The notes: generated by a model not told the origin, from the letters alone. Positions 10,140 through 21,957 are shown, numbered from the stretch's first letter. The stretch is 64,000 bases of DNA from Sarcophilus harrisii (GCF_902635505.1 NC_045427.1:193505922-193569921); one strand, 5' to 3'. Numbers and translations: made by a program.

Positions 10140-10985
10140 TCAATGTTCCCACCTTAATAGAACTCCAAATTCAACCCTCATTTCACTAAACCATTACACT
10201 TCTCCCCCAAAACAGAATAATAGGATATAGGATGTATCTAAGTTTACATTTCAACATTCATTTAATTCAAAGCTGTCTAATTAATTTCTTTACTTCACTT
10301 TTCAAAACTTGTATCTAACCATTCAATAACATCCTCCAGTAATAACCTAAGTAAAGTCAAAAGAATGAATAATTAGACAGGATTTCACATTACAAAAGTA
10401 CCTCTGATAAATTATACAAGATTTATAACCTATCTCCAAATTCAGTAACGGGTCAACACAACAATATCATAAAAATGTCACCTCCAGAGAGTCAATATCT
10501 CAACTGATCCATGAACTCATCATTTTGGACATTGTTTGCTGTTTAGAGATCACAGCCTTTCCACCTCTTCTTCTTTCCTCTTCATTTCTCATTCTTCTTA
10601 TCCTTGTCTTTGTTCATATGTCTATAATATATACAGGAAATGTCCAAAACACCTGAGACTTTCTTCTAGTTGTTTTATCAAATTTTTTTTTCTGATTCAT
10701 TACATTTGTTCTCATATTAAAATCATTTCCTACCTGTGCTCCAAGACTGAACTTTCCCTTGGGACAAATAACATCAAAGAAAGTAAAGATATCTATACCC
10801 ACCCCTCTGCAAAAAAAACAAAAACAAAAACAAACAAACAAAAAAAAGATCCAGTAATGAATACAGCATTTTCCTAATGCTTACCCATTGCTCTTCTCAG
10901 CACAAACTCTTTATTTTACTATGTGATATATATCAGTATTCACATTTGCTATATCACCACCCCACCTCCTTTCTCAAGTATATCT
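10140..10985. other. No gene recognised; A-rich patch near 10,810-10,848
   Basis: AT-rich, with a CAAAA/CAAAC-rich segment at 10809-10848. A 113-codon open frame here runs through that low-complexity segment and is judged accidental. Confidence 0.4.
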
Positions 10986-10989
10986 TTTA

Positions 10990-11560
10990 GAAAAATGAAG
11001 CCTACTACTGGGTCAATATCCCCCAAAAAAATCATAAGAGGGAAAAGGACCCGCATGTATGAAAATGTTTGTAGCAGCTCTTTTTGTAGTGGCAAGGAAC
11101 TGGAAATTGAGTAGATATCCATCAGTTGGGGAATTGCTGAGTTTATGGTATATGAATGTAATGGAATATTATTGTTCTATAAGAAATGATAAGCAGGCTG
11201 ATTTCAGGAAAGCCTGGGAAGACTTGCACAAATTGAAAGAATTGCATGAATTGAAGTGAGCAGAACCGGGAGAAGATCGTTCATAATAACAACAAGATTA
11301 TGTGATGATCAACTTGATTCTTCTCAACAATGTGGTGATTTAAGGCAATTCCAACAAATTTGGAGCAGAAAATGACATCTGCAGCCAGAGAGAGAACATA
11401 GACTGAAAGTGTATCAAAGCATAATATTTTTATCTTTTGTTTCTTTGGATTTTTTTGTGATTTTTTTTCATTTTGGTCTGATTTTTCTTGTGCAACATGA
11501 CAAATATAGAAATATGTTCATATATTTAACTAAATTTATATAAAATGATGCTTATTAAAT
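10990..11560 (+). mobile_element. L1 3' end (sense), 5'-truncated
   Basis: Contains the ORF2 C-terminal/3' UTR blocks 'tttgtagtggcaaggaactg', 'gtaatggaatattattgttc' and 'gcaggctgatttcaggaaag', then the 3' UTR. The head of the preserved part corresponds to 'ggtcaatatcccc'. A short insertion near 11230-11255 repeats the 'aattgaaagaattgcatgaa' motif. The poly-A is poorly preserved. Confidence 0.85.
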
Positions 11561-11604
11561 GCTTTCATTGAGTGAAATAAAATATAAAAGTAAAAGTTAA
11601 AATT

Positions 11605-11872
11605 TCCATAAACTTTAAGGTTTGTAAAATACTTTACTGAGTTTATCTTGTTTAAACTTCAGAGAAATCCAGTGGCGTAGATATTAAAGATACTATCACC
11701 ATTATCATCCATCATTATATGAATAGGCTTTAAAGGAAAGGAAATAGAGTCTCAGAGAAACCCAGTTTTTCTTATGGTCAAAAGCCTAGTAAGCCTTACA
11801 GGTAGTACTTGAAGCCTGCTCTTTCTTATTCCAAATTCAGTACTTTATCCATCCCAGTATATTGTCTCACAA
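11605..11872 (-). mobile_element. MIR-type SINE
   Basis: Antisense: 'taaggtttgtaaaatacttt', 'ggaaatagagtctcagagaa' and reversed head 'ttcagtactttatccatccc'. Nearly full length. Confidence 0.75.
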
Positions 11873-11934
11873 GATTCACAAAGCAGTTTCATATATATCA
11901 TCTCAGTCAAGACTAAATAACTCTTTTTAGAAGG

Positions 11935-12300
11935 TGTCATGAATCAACAGACCTAAGTTTGAATTCCATCTTCATATTTATCAGCTTTGTGATTCTAGTC
12001 AAGTACTTTAATCTTTTTAAACCTCAGTTTCCTCATTTGTAAGATAGGGGTACCAGGGGAGATGGTGAGGTAAATAGTTTATTTCATAGTCAAGAAATCT
12101 GAAATCAAGCTTGACCTCTATCACTTAGTGGTTCTGTGTGACCCTGAATAAATCACTTTATTTCAAGTATCTCTAGATTTATCATTTACACTGAAAGATT
12201 TCAGACTCAGTTATTTTTTGTCTGTGTCTCTTGCTAAGTCACTTAACCACTATTTGCCTTGGTTTGGGGGACAATAATAGCACCTATCCAATGAATAAAT
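11935..12300 (+). mobile_element. Two MIR-type SINEs in tandem
   Basis: The first copy (about 11935-12055) has 'aacctcagtttcctcatttg'. The second (about 12080-12300) has 'ttctgtgtgaccctgaataa' and 'aataatagcacctatccaat'. Both are sense and decayed. Confidence 0.6.
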
Positions 12301-12424
12301 CATGATCCAGTAGGAAATGAATTATCTACTGACACACAGACCTAGTGAAAAATTGAGAGCTATAAGTGATATATCCCAATTTCTAAGCTAGTGATCTCAC
12401 CTCTCTTGTAGTAAAGGCAATAAA

Positions 12425-13000
12425 AATCGCTAGATTCAAATTCAGTAGATCTCAGTTTGAATCTTAACTGCTATTTTCTGTGGGACCTCCAATTCAATGC
12501 AACATACATTTTAAGTACCTACCATATGCCAAATGTTGGGAGGTACAAAGACAAACCAGTTTCTGCCCTCCAAGACTATCTTGAAGTGATAGTGGTGACA
12601 TTGAAGTTAAGACCTTGGACTTAAATCTCTGAGAACCTCATAAACTTATCTGTAAAGGGAAAGGACCACCCTCTAAAGATCATTGCAACTCAATATCTAT
12701 AAATTGAAACATTTCCTGACATCCTTGTTCTATTAACCATTATCTTGACTTACTAAGTGTTCATACTGTATTCTCACAACAGATTGTAAAGCCCCTTGAA
12801 GGCACAGATGATGTATTTTTTAAATCCTTAGTACCTGGAATGATGTTTTACATCAAATATTGCTTAATAAGTGTTTATTGGAATAACTTCATTATACAAA
12901 TCCTGTTTTTGATGCTCAGGCAAGTTACAACCTTCCTACCCTTTGATTTTCTCATCCATAAAATAAGGGGGCTAGACTAGATACTTTTAAACTTTGATAC
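12425..13000 (+). mobile_element. MIR3 pieces with L2 tails between
   Basis: MIR-type fragments at about 12425-12490, 12600-12690 and 12900-13000 (tttctcatccataaaataag). An antisense L2 end lies at 12488-12590 (taagtacctaccatatgcca) and a sense L2 end at 12700-12892 (agtacctggaatgatgtttt; 'cttaataagtgtttattgg'). The order suggests successive insertions into one MIR. Confidence 0.5.
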
Positions 13001-13009
13001 CATGGATCA

Positions 13010-13500
13010 TATATTGAACTGCATAAAATCCAAGTACATTAGAGTTGAAACAAACTTTGATGTTGATGATCAACTACTTAGTCCAGTCCCATCATTTTTT
13101 TTTATAAAAGAGCATCTTAAGGTTCAGGTTCACCTAGAAGGTCCATATATCAAAGTAATGTTCCAGACAGAACCTAAACCTTTATCTTCCAATGTCCTAT
13201 CTGGTGTACTTCTCATTACACTGACTTTCCTAAGAAAGAACAAATACTTGTTAACCCTTGAGGCCATAAAAGCTGAAAAATGAAGTCAACTTCAGCACCT
13301 CTCTTCAAGAGCTTCTAAAGAATCATCTCAAAGCTCCCAATTTGGAACTTCAAAGAGCTCAGCTTCTATTTTTTCTCAATTAATTAGTTTTGCCAATGAG
13401 GAAATTGAGGCACAGAGAAATTAAATGAGTTTTTCAAGGGAATACAAGAGGTTAGAAAAGGTGAGAACCAGGTCTCTCACAACAAAGTCCAGAACTATCA
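13010..13500 (-). mobile_element. MIR3/MIR fragments, antisense
   Basis: 13018-13130 resembles MIR3 (acattagagttgaaacaaac; 'tacttagtccagtcccatc'). 13375-13500 has the reversed CORE 'gaggaaattgaggcacagag'. The intervening 200 bp are unassigned. Confidence 0.5.
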
Positions 13501-13829
13501 AAGCCTCCTGAAGGTCACAGAAATTATAGATTCTAAAAAAATTAAAAAAGGAAATCATAGACTCTTCCCTCAATCTTCCTATTCTAAGTTAATTACTTAA
13601 TATCCATGTGTAGGTAATTTCTAAATTTTTAGCACTGCATTGTTTATCTGGTAAATAATATGAAAAAAAATTCTTGAGCCAATCTGGGGCCTCTGAGTTA
13701 TTATTGGGATTTTCTCTCCTCACTTCAATCCTTACACAAGGCGTTATAATTCCAATCACATAAGCTAAGAAATCTAAATTGGCTCTAATTAACACAGGTT
13801 TAATCAATCCATGAGCATGAGCATTTATA

Positions 13830-14245
13830 TTCAATACCTACTATGAATCTAATAATGCTGTACTGGGCACTGGGAAAATAGACAAAAGGAAAAACTGGAA
13901 CTTTACAGTCTGGGTGGAGGCAATTATATGTACATACACCCACATAATTTTAAGTGATTTTGAGAGAAATATAACTAGCTGGGGGCACTGGAATAGGCCT
14001 TCTGTAGAAAAGAAAGCTTGAGATGATTCTTGAAAAGAATCCTCCATCTGAGAGATGGAAATGAAGAGGAACTGCATTATTGGCACATGGACAAGTAATA
14101 TATAAACATAGTTATGGGATATGGGCTGGGCTGGAGAAGCATTTATTAAATGCTTAACTATTAGCTAAACACTGAAGAGAAAAATAACAAAGTGAAATAG
14201 CTTCTACTCTCAAGGAGCTCATGCTTGTTGGAGAAAAAATGCAGA
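13830..14245 (-). mobile_element. Two L2 3' ends, antisense
   Basis: 13830-14075 carries 'gctgtactgggcactgggaa' and, further on, 'ggccttctgtagaaaagaaa', the reversed L2 3' UTR and C-terminal segment. 14133-14245 restarts with 'agcatttattaaatgcttaa' and 'ctactctcaaggagctcatg'. Two separate copies in the same orientation. Confidence 0.65.
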
Positions 14246-14249
14246 AAGG

Positions 14250-15790
14250 AGGGTTCATTCAGTTGACGTCATTCAGTTGACATTAGATAGAAAAATCAGA
14301 TGGTACTTAGGTTCTATTAGGGAAAAAAGTTGGACAGATGGAAAAACCCCAGGGATCCTGGGAAGCAGATGATCCCTGTCAAAAAGAATATTGAGTCCAG
14401 GGGTCAAAAGGGAATGAGGCTTTATGATACTTGCAGCAAAGGTGGGAAGAAACTGAGCAATGGAGCAAAGAGTTATGTTGGAAAAAGGAAAAGGTTATGA
14501 TTCCTCTCTATGGAGTCAACTGGTGACACTAGGCTGACTAGTTCCCGGGACATGGTTCCTAGTACTGGGTTGGGTTGAGGAAGGGGAAGATAAAAAATAA
14601 TAGAAAGGATAATTTAGTTATTAGGGACAGAGGGAAATGATTAAACCAAAAAGATGAACATTAATGACACTGAATTGTTTTATGAAAAGCCCACCATTTT
14701 AGGATGTCATGAATCTTTATCCCAGATCACTGATATGAGGTGTTTAGTAGAGAAGCTTCCTCAACCTTGATGATCACTATTCCTGTACCTCACTTCATGG
14801 ACTCCTGTGCCACTGTGTTCAGATGCTCTTCTAGGTCTGCCTTTCCCACTCCTCCCACAAGCCCATGGCAGTACAAGCCTCCCCATTTCTATGTAATTAA
14901 ACCAAAACCTGGCTTTTCTCTCCCCCCCACAATGCATTTATCCCAGATACCAACTATCCCTAGTTTAGGCTCTGATCCTAAAAAGTAATGTCAATTTGAC
15001 ACTGCCACACTGGTCATGTTCCTTGGGGAGGAAATAGAGACACGTGCTGCTTTAAGTTCCTTCTAGACTTCTAGCTATGTTACCAGGAACTAGGAAGGAG
15101 GGTACCTGGATATGAGTTTCTTCTTATATCCTCATTAAAGTTGCTGAGCTGACCACTCCAATGATGGCAAACACTGGCCTGAAGTAGTTAAAAATGGCTC
15201 AATTATGAGGTATCCTTTTCCCTTCACCCTAATTCCTAAAAGATGCTCCATTAGCAAAGCTTCGTATTGGAGAAAAGAGAGAGAAATGGGGCAGGAAAGA
15301 TCAAACTCTGTTGTTTATATCCAGGGTACATCCCTATATGATTATATTATGTCAAGTGAGCATCAAATACAAGGCTCTGAATCCACACAGAATGTCTATT
15401 TGCCAGCCTCAGGTTAATATTCATTCAATTCTCAATGGAAGCCCTCCCACTCTTCTGGCCCAGGGTAATCCCTGTATCATTGGCTCCCACCGGTTTAGTA
15501 AGAAGCTTAAAATGACACCGAATAACTTTGACAATGACCTGCTAATGGCTTTCCATTTCTCAGAAGTATTAAGAGCTATCTTTGTCACTTTTATCTTCTA
15601 ATGAGATCAATAAATTTAGGGAGCAGACAGAGAGGGAGCCAATCTCAATGCCAGAGCCAAGGGCACAGTTAGAAGTACTGAGATATAAATAATAATCTTG
15701 AAATGATAATCAAACCTTGACTTTTACTAAGAATCTGAGTTGTAGAACTTCTGGAATAGCATGACATTTTTGCAGAACCATTGTTGGGAT
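14250..15790. other. 1.5 kb without recognised gene or repeat
   Basis: High-complexity sequence. Open frames at 14740-14988 and 15205-15417/15311-15601 are short, lack recognisable domains and overlap one another in different frames. A direct repeat 'cattcagttgac' occurs at about 14256 and 14270. Confidence 0.35.
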
Positions 15791-15794
15791 TGAG

Positions 15795-15945
15795 GGACAG
15801 AGAGACTGAAGAGTAAGTACTAAGCCTGAGACAAAAGATCTCTGTTCTAATTCCAACTTTTCAGCTTCCTGGAAGTATGACTATGAACAAATAACTTCCT
15901 CTCTTTGGGACTCAAGTCTCCTCATCCAAAAAATGAGATATGACA
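15795..15945 (+). mobile_element. MIR SINE
   Basis: Head 'gatctctgttctaattccaa', CORE 'tgactatgaacaaataactt' and 'gtctcctcatccaaaaaatg'. Decayed. Confidence 0.6.
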
Positions 15946-15949
15946 TGAA

Positions 15950-16595
15950 AAATCGCCCAAATAAAACTGCAAGATTGCCAGATTTCCTGGCAACATGAAC
16001 AGAGTCCAATATTTTCCCTTTTATTGTATTTTTAAAGCTATAATAATCATTGTAGCTAAAAGTTAGAGCATGAAATCTCATGCAGTCCATCTTTACAATG
16101 TGTACCACAAGGCTGAGGATTTTTTCTCTGGAGGAACAACAAACACCTTTGTGTGCCCCAGGAATTCATATCTACTCAGATTTCCCTAGTCTAGACAGGA
16201 CTGTTCCCCAAAGGACCCTCTAAATTCATTTATAGATCTGAAGATACTAAGGCAGCTGCTTCTTTGTCTGATCACATGCCCTTGGTTTCGGGCAGATAGA
16301 TTCAGTAACATAGTACACAACGTCATCCTGGGATGAGTAGTAGCCTGCTGGGGTCAAGAATGCAGCAACATTGTTGTCTATAAGGTAAGCTCCATGGAAT
16401 AATTGATATTTTCATATAGCTTACAGTATATACTAATTAACTATGTAAATCTAAAAAATGAATAAAGGAAGGGGAAGAAGACACTAAGTTAACAAGTGGT
16501 ACTCTTTTTTTTTCCTTTTATCTATCATATCTAAGAGAAGATTTTCTCTCAACACATAAACAGACAAAGGCAAAGAGGCTTCCTAGAGTAAAAAC
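15950..16595. other. No recognised gene or repeat
   Basis: Mixed-complexity sequence. 16120-16400 is repeat-free and less AT-rich than its surroundings, with no open frame of note. Confidence 0.35.
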
Positions 16596-16844
16596 TCAAA
16601 ATTCACAGAATCTCAGAATTAGCAATGATCTCAGAGGCTATCCCTCTAACTTTTCCTTCCTTTCCTTTGCCTATGATCCCAAATAACTATGTCCAATTGA
16701 TATTTACCTAAACAGGTATCTATAAACCTTAAATATAAATAGGAAGGGTCATGTTCTGTTATCTTGCTCAGACAAGGACAAGAAATTAGTTGACTTTTGT
16801 TGTGAGATCTCAGAGCAATGAATTAAGATCATGAAAGGCCCATC

Positions 16845-17040
16845 CATCATGGAAAGAGTTCAGGATTTAGACTGGAGATTCAAGTTCAAATCTTGGCTTT
16901 TTAACTTTTAGCCAAATATTTAGCCTCTTTCAAACTCAGTGTTTGCTGCTGTAAAATAAAAATACATTACAGTTTTGAAAACTTAAAATAACATGGAAAT
17001 GAAATATACTATGTAAAAGAAAGAAGTTTTCAATAAGTTA
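16845..17040 (+). mobile_element. MIR/CORE-SINE
   Basis: 'gattcaagttcaaatcttgg' head and 'ttcaaactcagtgtttgctg' in place of the CORE, ending with a MAR1-like tail near 'tatactatgtaaaagaaag'. A 60-bp antisense MIR3 piece lies upstream at 16598-16655. Confidence 0.55.
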
Positions 17041-17090
17041 TCTAACCATAACCTATCTCCCTCTGCTAAGCATGCATGTGTATGCATGTT

Positions 17091-17092
<2 letters not shown>

Positions 17093-17129
<37 letters not shown>
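17093..17129. repeat. (TG)n microsatellite
   Basis: About 18 TG units, preceded by imperfect TGTATGCATG units. Confidence 0.95.
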
Positions 17130-17131
<2 letters not shown>

Positions 17132-17184
17132 CTTTAATGAGGTTGTAGCCGCTGGCATCTACAAAATGAAAATATTAACATTTA

Positions 17185-17390
17185 TATGGTGGTGTAGTGC
17201 ATAGAGATTTGGTCTCAGAGCCCCAAGAATTGAATTCAGGTTCTAACACAAATACATATTAGGCAAGATGCTTCCATTGTGCTCTGTGCAATGTTTTAGA
17301 CTTTAAACTGGAGTTTCTTCATCTAGGAATTCCCTATATCAATAAAATCCCAGATTGAATCCCTCTCTCTATCTTTCTCATAATAGGAGC
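17185..17390 (+). mobile_element. MIR-type SINE
   Basis: 'ggtggtgtagtgcatagaga' head, 'aattgaattcaggttctaac' and 'aaactggagtttcttcatct'. Sense and decayed. Confidence 0.6.
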
Positions 17391-17399
17391 TGATGAATA

Positions 17400-17700
17400 G
17401 GACAATCAGGATAAACCTAAATGACTCCATTCCTGCCTCTTACCAACCCCCTTGGCCAGCTGTTTGCCAGCTGCTGAGATAAAGGCCAGGTTATTTATAA
17501 TCCCCACTATAGGATTTAAAGGAGGCACTGCTTCTGGACCATCCCTTTCCTCCCTCCAGCTCTAGCCCAGAACCATCTGGGGCTCTGTAAGGCAAGCAAA
17601 CTGCTGTTAGCTTGGAGGCCTGGGGTCAGAGTAGGTCCCAGAGAGGTGGCTGGGGGTGATACCAAAGGCAAGATTTTTACTGGTAAAGCTTTAACTGTGA
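17400..17700. promoter_or_regulatory. Candidate E-box/MEF2 enhancer module
   Basis: A repeat-free, GC-richer island between a SINE and unassigned DNA. Seen: CAGCTG E-boxes at 17457-17462 and 17468-17473 (centres 11 bp apart), a GATAA at 17478-17482, and TTATTTATAA at 17491-17500, which fits the MEF2 consensus YTAWWWWTAR. Paired CAGCTG and MEF2 sites within 45 bp are typical of skeletal-muscle enhancers bound by MyoD-family and MEF2 proteins. There is no CpG island or recognisable core promoter. Function is inferred from motif content only, and short motifs also arise by chance. Confidence 0.35.
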
Positions 17701-18200
17701 GGAATCTTCATGTATCTTCATGGGGTCTGACTTCACCCTAATTCTGGGCTTATCTAGTTTAGCTAGTCATCTCTCAGTTAACTGTGTATAAATTATCCTC
17801 TTCATTTGAACTTAAAACTTCTTCTAGCCTTTTCATATCACCAAACAGAATGTATCCAAGCCACTGCCCCACACCATGGAGCCATTGTGCCCTAAACCTC
17901 AGCTAAATTCATGTGTACAATGGAGAAGGTAGAACACACATTTCCTATCTTACAACACTTTGAGCAAAGTGCTTTGTAAATCTAAAAAGGTGACTGGAAT
18001 GTGAACTATTGCCATGATTCTGAGAAATGTAAATTAACACTGTGTCACAGGAACACTGTGTCAGATAATTGAAAATTGTCATCAGCCATAGAACCCTATG
18101 AAAGAAAATTGTATTCATAGGCATCTCGAAAACAGTTAAAGGTACACAAAACAAGAGAGGATTCTAAATATTGACCAACCAGAAGTGCATGTGAGCACAC

Positions 18201-18207
<7 letters not shown>

Positions 18208-18250
<43 letters not shown>
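18208..18250. repeat. (CA)n microsatellite
   Basis: Near-pure CA repeat with flanking CATA variants. An open frame on the minus strand reading VCVCVC is only a translation of it. Confidence 0.95.
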
Positions 18251-18251
<1 letters not shown>

Positions 18252-18360
18252 AAGTAAATCTAAACTAAAAATATGAGGCGCATAACAAAAAATATAATAA
18301 ACAATATTATCACCACCTGCTCTTTCCATACCAAAAAAACACAAAAAAGCTCCTCCTAAA

Positions 18361-18846
18361 CTTCAGGGATGAGAGGTTTCTGGCTCAACTTATCCCCAGC
18401 CACACTGTTAAGTCAGCCTGTTTCAATCTATGGGAGCAGAAAAAGGTATGGAACAAAAATGTGACTTGACCATCAGATAATCTCCAAAGATGCTATATCT
18501 TGATGCCTGAAGTTCTATGGGCTCTTGTACCTGACAGTTCACTGCTGCTGTAAACTGCCATCAAATGGGGATAAATTATAGTATATGAATATAATGGAGC
18601 ATACTTCAGGGATGAGAGGTTTCTGGCTCAACTTATCCCCAGCCACACTGTTAAGTCAGCCTGTTTCAATCTATGGGAGCAGAAAAAGGTATGGAACAAA
18701 AATGTGACTTGACCATCAGATAATCTCCAAAGATGCTATATCTTGATGCCTGAAGTTCTATGGGCTCTTGTACCTGACAGTTCACTGCTGCTGTAAACTG
18801 CCATCAAATGGGGATAAATTATAGTATATGAATATAATGGAGCATA
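18361..18846. repeat. Identical 243-bp tandem duplication
   Basis: 18361-18603 and 18604-18846 are the same sequence, base for base, with a period of 243. The unit starts at CTTCAGGGATGAGAGG and ends in GGAGCATA. Its last 40 or so bases are the beginning of a truncated L1 tail that continues beyond the second copy, so the duplication includes the L1 5' junction. No mismatch means it is very recent, or an assembly error. Confidence 0.97.
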
Positions 18847-19125
18847 TACTATGCTATAAGAAAAGAAGAAACAGATGAGCTCAAAATGAACTAATGCAGA
18901 ATGAAGTAATCAGAACTATTTTCATTCATACTATAACATCTAGATTCTAAAAAAGAGTTGTTAGGATTCATAAATGATGAATGAAATGAGCAGAATCAGG
19001 AAAACTATTTCTAAGATAACAATAACTCTTAAAAGTTGTAAGAAGCATGATCAATACAATAATCAATCAGGATTCCAAAGGACTAAGAAATAAATTCATG
19101 TTCTCCAGTGACAAAAAAGTGATAG
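18800..19125 (+). mobile_element. L1 3' end, older subfamily
   Basis: 'gaatataatggagcatatac', 'gaatgaaatgagcagaatca' and 'ggattccaaaggactaagaa' follow the L1 3' order, but with a different 3' UTR from the younger copies in this window. Its first bases also occur at the end of the first duplication unit. Confidence 0.7.
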
Positions 19126-19129
19126 ATTT

Positions 19130-19495
19130 AGGAGATAGTTATTACTTCTATGTCAAGGCTTCAAAGGGCTGTCAAAGCACTACTTTCTCTCAATCTAAAG
19201 TTCTAGGCCCAGCCTGAAGTGAGAGCCACCTCAATTTATTTCTATCAGTCCTTATGGGAGCCAACACAGTCCAGGACTGGCTGCTAGATCCAGGATCTTT
19301 CTCTTTTTTTTCTATCTTTCTTTTTTTAGGTTTATAACTGATAGGCTTTCTACAAAATGCCCACATCTCATTTCCTAGACTCCCATGACATTTTCTGAAT
19401 AATATCATACCCCCTGAACTCTGGGAAATGCAAAAAGAAAATGGATCCTCAGAAATATGACCCACCATAAAGACATATTCAAAGAATTTAGTTCC
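19130..19495. other. No recognised gene or repeat
   Basis: Sequence between an L1 tail and a hAT MITE. A 92-codon open frame on the minus strand (19190-19468) has no recognisable domain. Confidence 0.35.
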
Positions 19496-19502
19496 TCTAA
19501 AG

Positions 19503-19692
19503 CAGAGGTGTTAAAAGCAGGTCACAGGCCTATGACATTCCCAAGGGAAACCTAAATCAAAATAAAATGTAACTGAGAAATATTTAACAAAATAAGATAA
19601 TGTTAACATGTAGTTTTCTAAGTCTATTTGGGCCTTTTATGGATCCTTATTACATATGGACTGGTGGCCCACATTATTGTTTGACACCATTG
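19503..19692. mobile_element. hAT-type MITE, GTGTCA family (copy 1)
   Basis: Left terminus CAGAGGTGTTAAAA, right terminus TTTGACACCATTG: imperfect terminal inverted repeats. The flanking 8-mers CTCTAAAG (19495-19502) and CCCTAAAA (19693-19700) match at 6 of 8, as expected for an aged hAT duplication. 190 bp, no coding capacity. Same family as copies at 42125, 51019 and 52550. Confidence 0.75.
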
Positions 19693-19867
19693 CCCTAAAA
19701 GGAACTTAAGCCTAAAGGCACTTTCCAAGTACCTCATTTTACATAAGATGAAACCAAAACCCAAATGTAATATACTCGCCATAAAAATGTTATTCCTAGC
19801 TCTCAATGTTCTGCCTGGTTAGGAATGAAGGATTTTGAGGGTCACACTATTTGCAATCAATCACATA

Positions 19868-19985
19868 AAACATCTTGTAATTAGGTGAAATTTCTCACTG
19901 AAGGTCACACAGGTAGTAAATAATATAACTGGAATTTAAACCCAAGTCTTCTGACTCTAATTCAACCCTATTTCTAATATACCAT
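19868..19985 (-). mobile_element. MIR SINE
   Basis: 'gaaggtcacacaggtagtaa' and 'aacccaagtcttctgactct' are the reversed CORE and head. Confidence 0.75.
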
Positions 19986-20297
19986 TTGAAAAGAAATGTG
20001 CTATTTGGTGTGCTTCCAAATATCTATACAAGGATACACGTATTCACATACATGTACTTATAAGCTTTAACTAACAACCCTTATGGTTTTTTTTTCAGAT
20101 TTATGGCATACACAAAATACAAGAAGACAATTATACTAATTAAAATATATTAATACTGTAATACGATTAAGCATAATTAAAAATCAATTAGGAGAATGCT
20201 TACGTGACATTGGATAGAATGAATAACCTTCTGTCACAATGTCCTATTTAGATTATTACTTCAACCATGAAGGGAGGGATGGAAATCTAAATTTATA

Positions 20298-20299
<2 letters not shown>

Positions 20300-20336
<37 letters not shown>
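20300..20336. repeat. (TG)n microsatellite
   Basis: About 17 TG units after a short ATGT run. Confidence 0.95.
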
Positions 20337-20339
<3 letters not shown>

Positions 20340-20559
20340 AATTAAAATGGAGTGGATTTCTAAGTCAAGTAAACCAGAATTTATGGTACATAATGATTTT
20401 ATCCTCTAAGGTGAGTTTCCCAGCCTTCCCCCCAATACCTTTTTTTTTTTAATAAATAAAATCAGAAACATGTGAATTAACTAAATGAAGTCCCTTTATA
20501 AGAAGCCCAACTGCTGAGTCTGCACAGGCCATCATCAGGATATCAGGACTCATTGGCAA

Positions 20560-20650
20560 AATAATTTCATTTAAATTGTGAAGACTGACATGAGCATATA
20601 GAAACCATGGGGTCATGAAGAATCAGACACAATTGAAACAACTCATCAAC
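20560..20650 (+). mobile_element. RTE-type SINE tail fragment
   Basis: 'catggggtcatgaagaatca' followed by 'gacacaattgaaacaact' is the RTE/BovB-like tail seen complete at 9226-9452. Only this part is legible. Confidence 0.6.
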
Positions 20651-20654
20651 AATA

Positions 20655-21460
20655 AAAGAAATTGCATCCATGAGGGGCATCTGAAACCTGCTTAAATTCT
20701 GGACATCTGGCATCAAGGTGGTCCCCAGATCACCCTAAGCTTGCCAGCAATGGCAGAGGACAGACCAGGAGGGAACATGATCTCAAGAGGAGGCTAAGAG
20801 CATGGGAGGTACACCCCAGGGTGTCTGAAAAGTGGGATCTCCTTTTTACTAGGCATTGAAAACACTATACTCCCTTCCAGGATCTTCTGCCCCTTCATTC
20901 CTTTACCAGCCTATACTTCTGATCACAACTGCTACTAGAAGAAAAGTCCACACCATCATCATAATTTTAGTGCCCTGGCAGAAAGGATGTATATCCCAAG
21001 TACCTTTTTTCTTATTGCAGATTAAGTCTAATACCAATGCCCTTTCTACCAGACCAAGTTGTCCTCATCTGATGACATGAATTTCTCATGAAAAATTAGA
21101 AAGATGAGAAAAAATTTCTATTTTATAGCTCATATTCATTGGTTTCACAATATTGGGGTGAAACACAAAAGCAAGCACTCTTTATATGTAAAACCTCATA
21201 TCCCTAAACTTCCACACTTATCTCCCGATTTGTCCATGTTTACTGCTAAAGTTGCTTGTAAGGAAAAATCAAGAGACAAGAGTCAAGAAGGAGAATGTAA
21301 GTTTGAAGATTTTGAGACATGGATTTTTCCTCTCTTGAGATGAGTGTTAAGTCTTAAGATATTAAGGTGCCAATAGTTGTGTAACTTCACATAAGTTTAC
21401 CAATATTCTTTCTGGCTCTTGCCACCTGAAAAAAAAGTTAGAGTGGTCTACGTAAATCTA
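20655..21460. other. No recognised gene or repeat
   Basis: 20690-20850 is GC-richer and repeat-free. Open frames at 20856-21080 and 21104-21343 carry no recognisable domain. Confidence 0.35.
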
Positions 21461-21464
21461 TAAA

Positions 21465-21775
21465 AGGAATCACAGAAATTCAGAGTTGGAAGCTTGAATT
21501 TTTATCAATAGCTAGCTAATTCAACACATATATAAAAGTAATTCCCACTATATAATATTACTACGAGGGACCAATTCTCTGCTTATAGACTTCCAAAGAG
21601 GGGAAACTTACCACCTCTAGCATTTAACACAGTGCCTGGCATAGATTGCGTACTTAATAAACTCTTATTGAATTGACTGCTTCTTGTGGTAGCCTACTCT
21701 ATTTTTGAACAATCCTAATCGTTAGGAAGTTTTGAGATTGCTGCGGGGGGTTTTTTTAATGAAATATAGGATAAA
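21465..21775 (-). mobile_element. CR1/L3-like LINE 3' region, antisense, with an L2-like tail inserted
   Basis: 'cagagttggaagcttgaat' and later 'taatcgttaggaagttttga' match the pattern of ancient CR1-type 3' ends read in reverse. Between them 21620-21680 is an L2-like terminus (acagtgcctggcatagattg; 'cttaataaactcttattgaa'). Family assignment is approximate. Confidence 0.45.
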
Positions 21776-21957
21776 TTGGACTCTTTGCAACTTTCATGTC
21801 TATCAGTTTTCCTTCTTTTATAGAAAACTATATTGTTGTTTTCATTAGTCTTAATCACTAATACTTTAATACATCAGTAAAAACAGGATTGTTTTCACCC
21901 AAGAAAAAATAATCAAATATAGCAACAAATTCTCAATGATAGGGACATGGGGATGCA

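Noticed and set aside
10536-10877. 113-codon plus-strand open frame
   Set aside because: Its C-terminal third translates an A-rich low-complexity patch, and an open frame of similar size lies on the other strand. No domain.
18096-18344. Minus-strand frame with alternating Val-Cys
   Set aside because: Translation of the (CA)n microsatellite.
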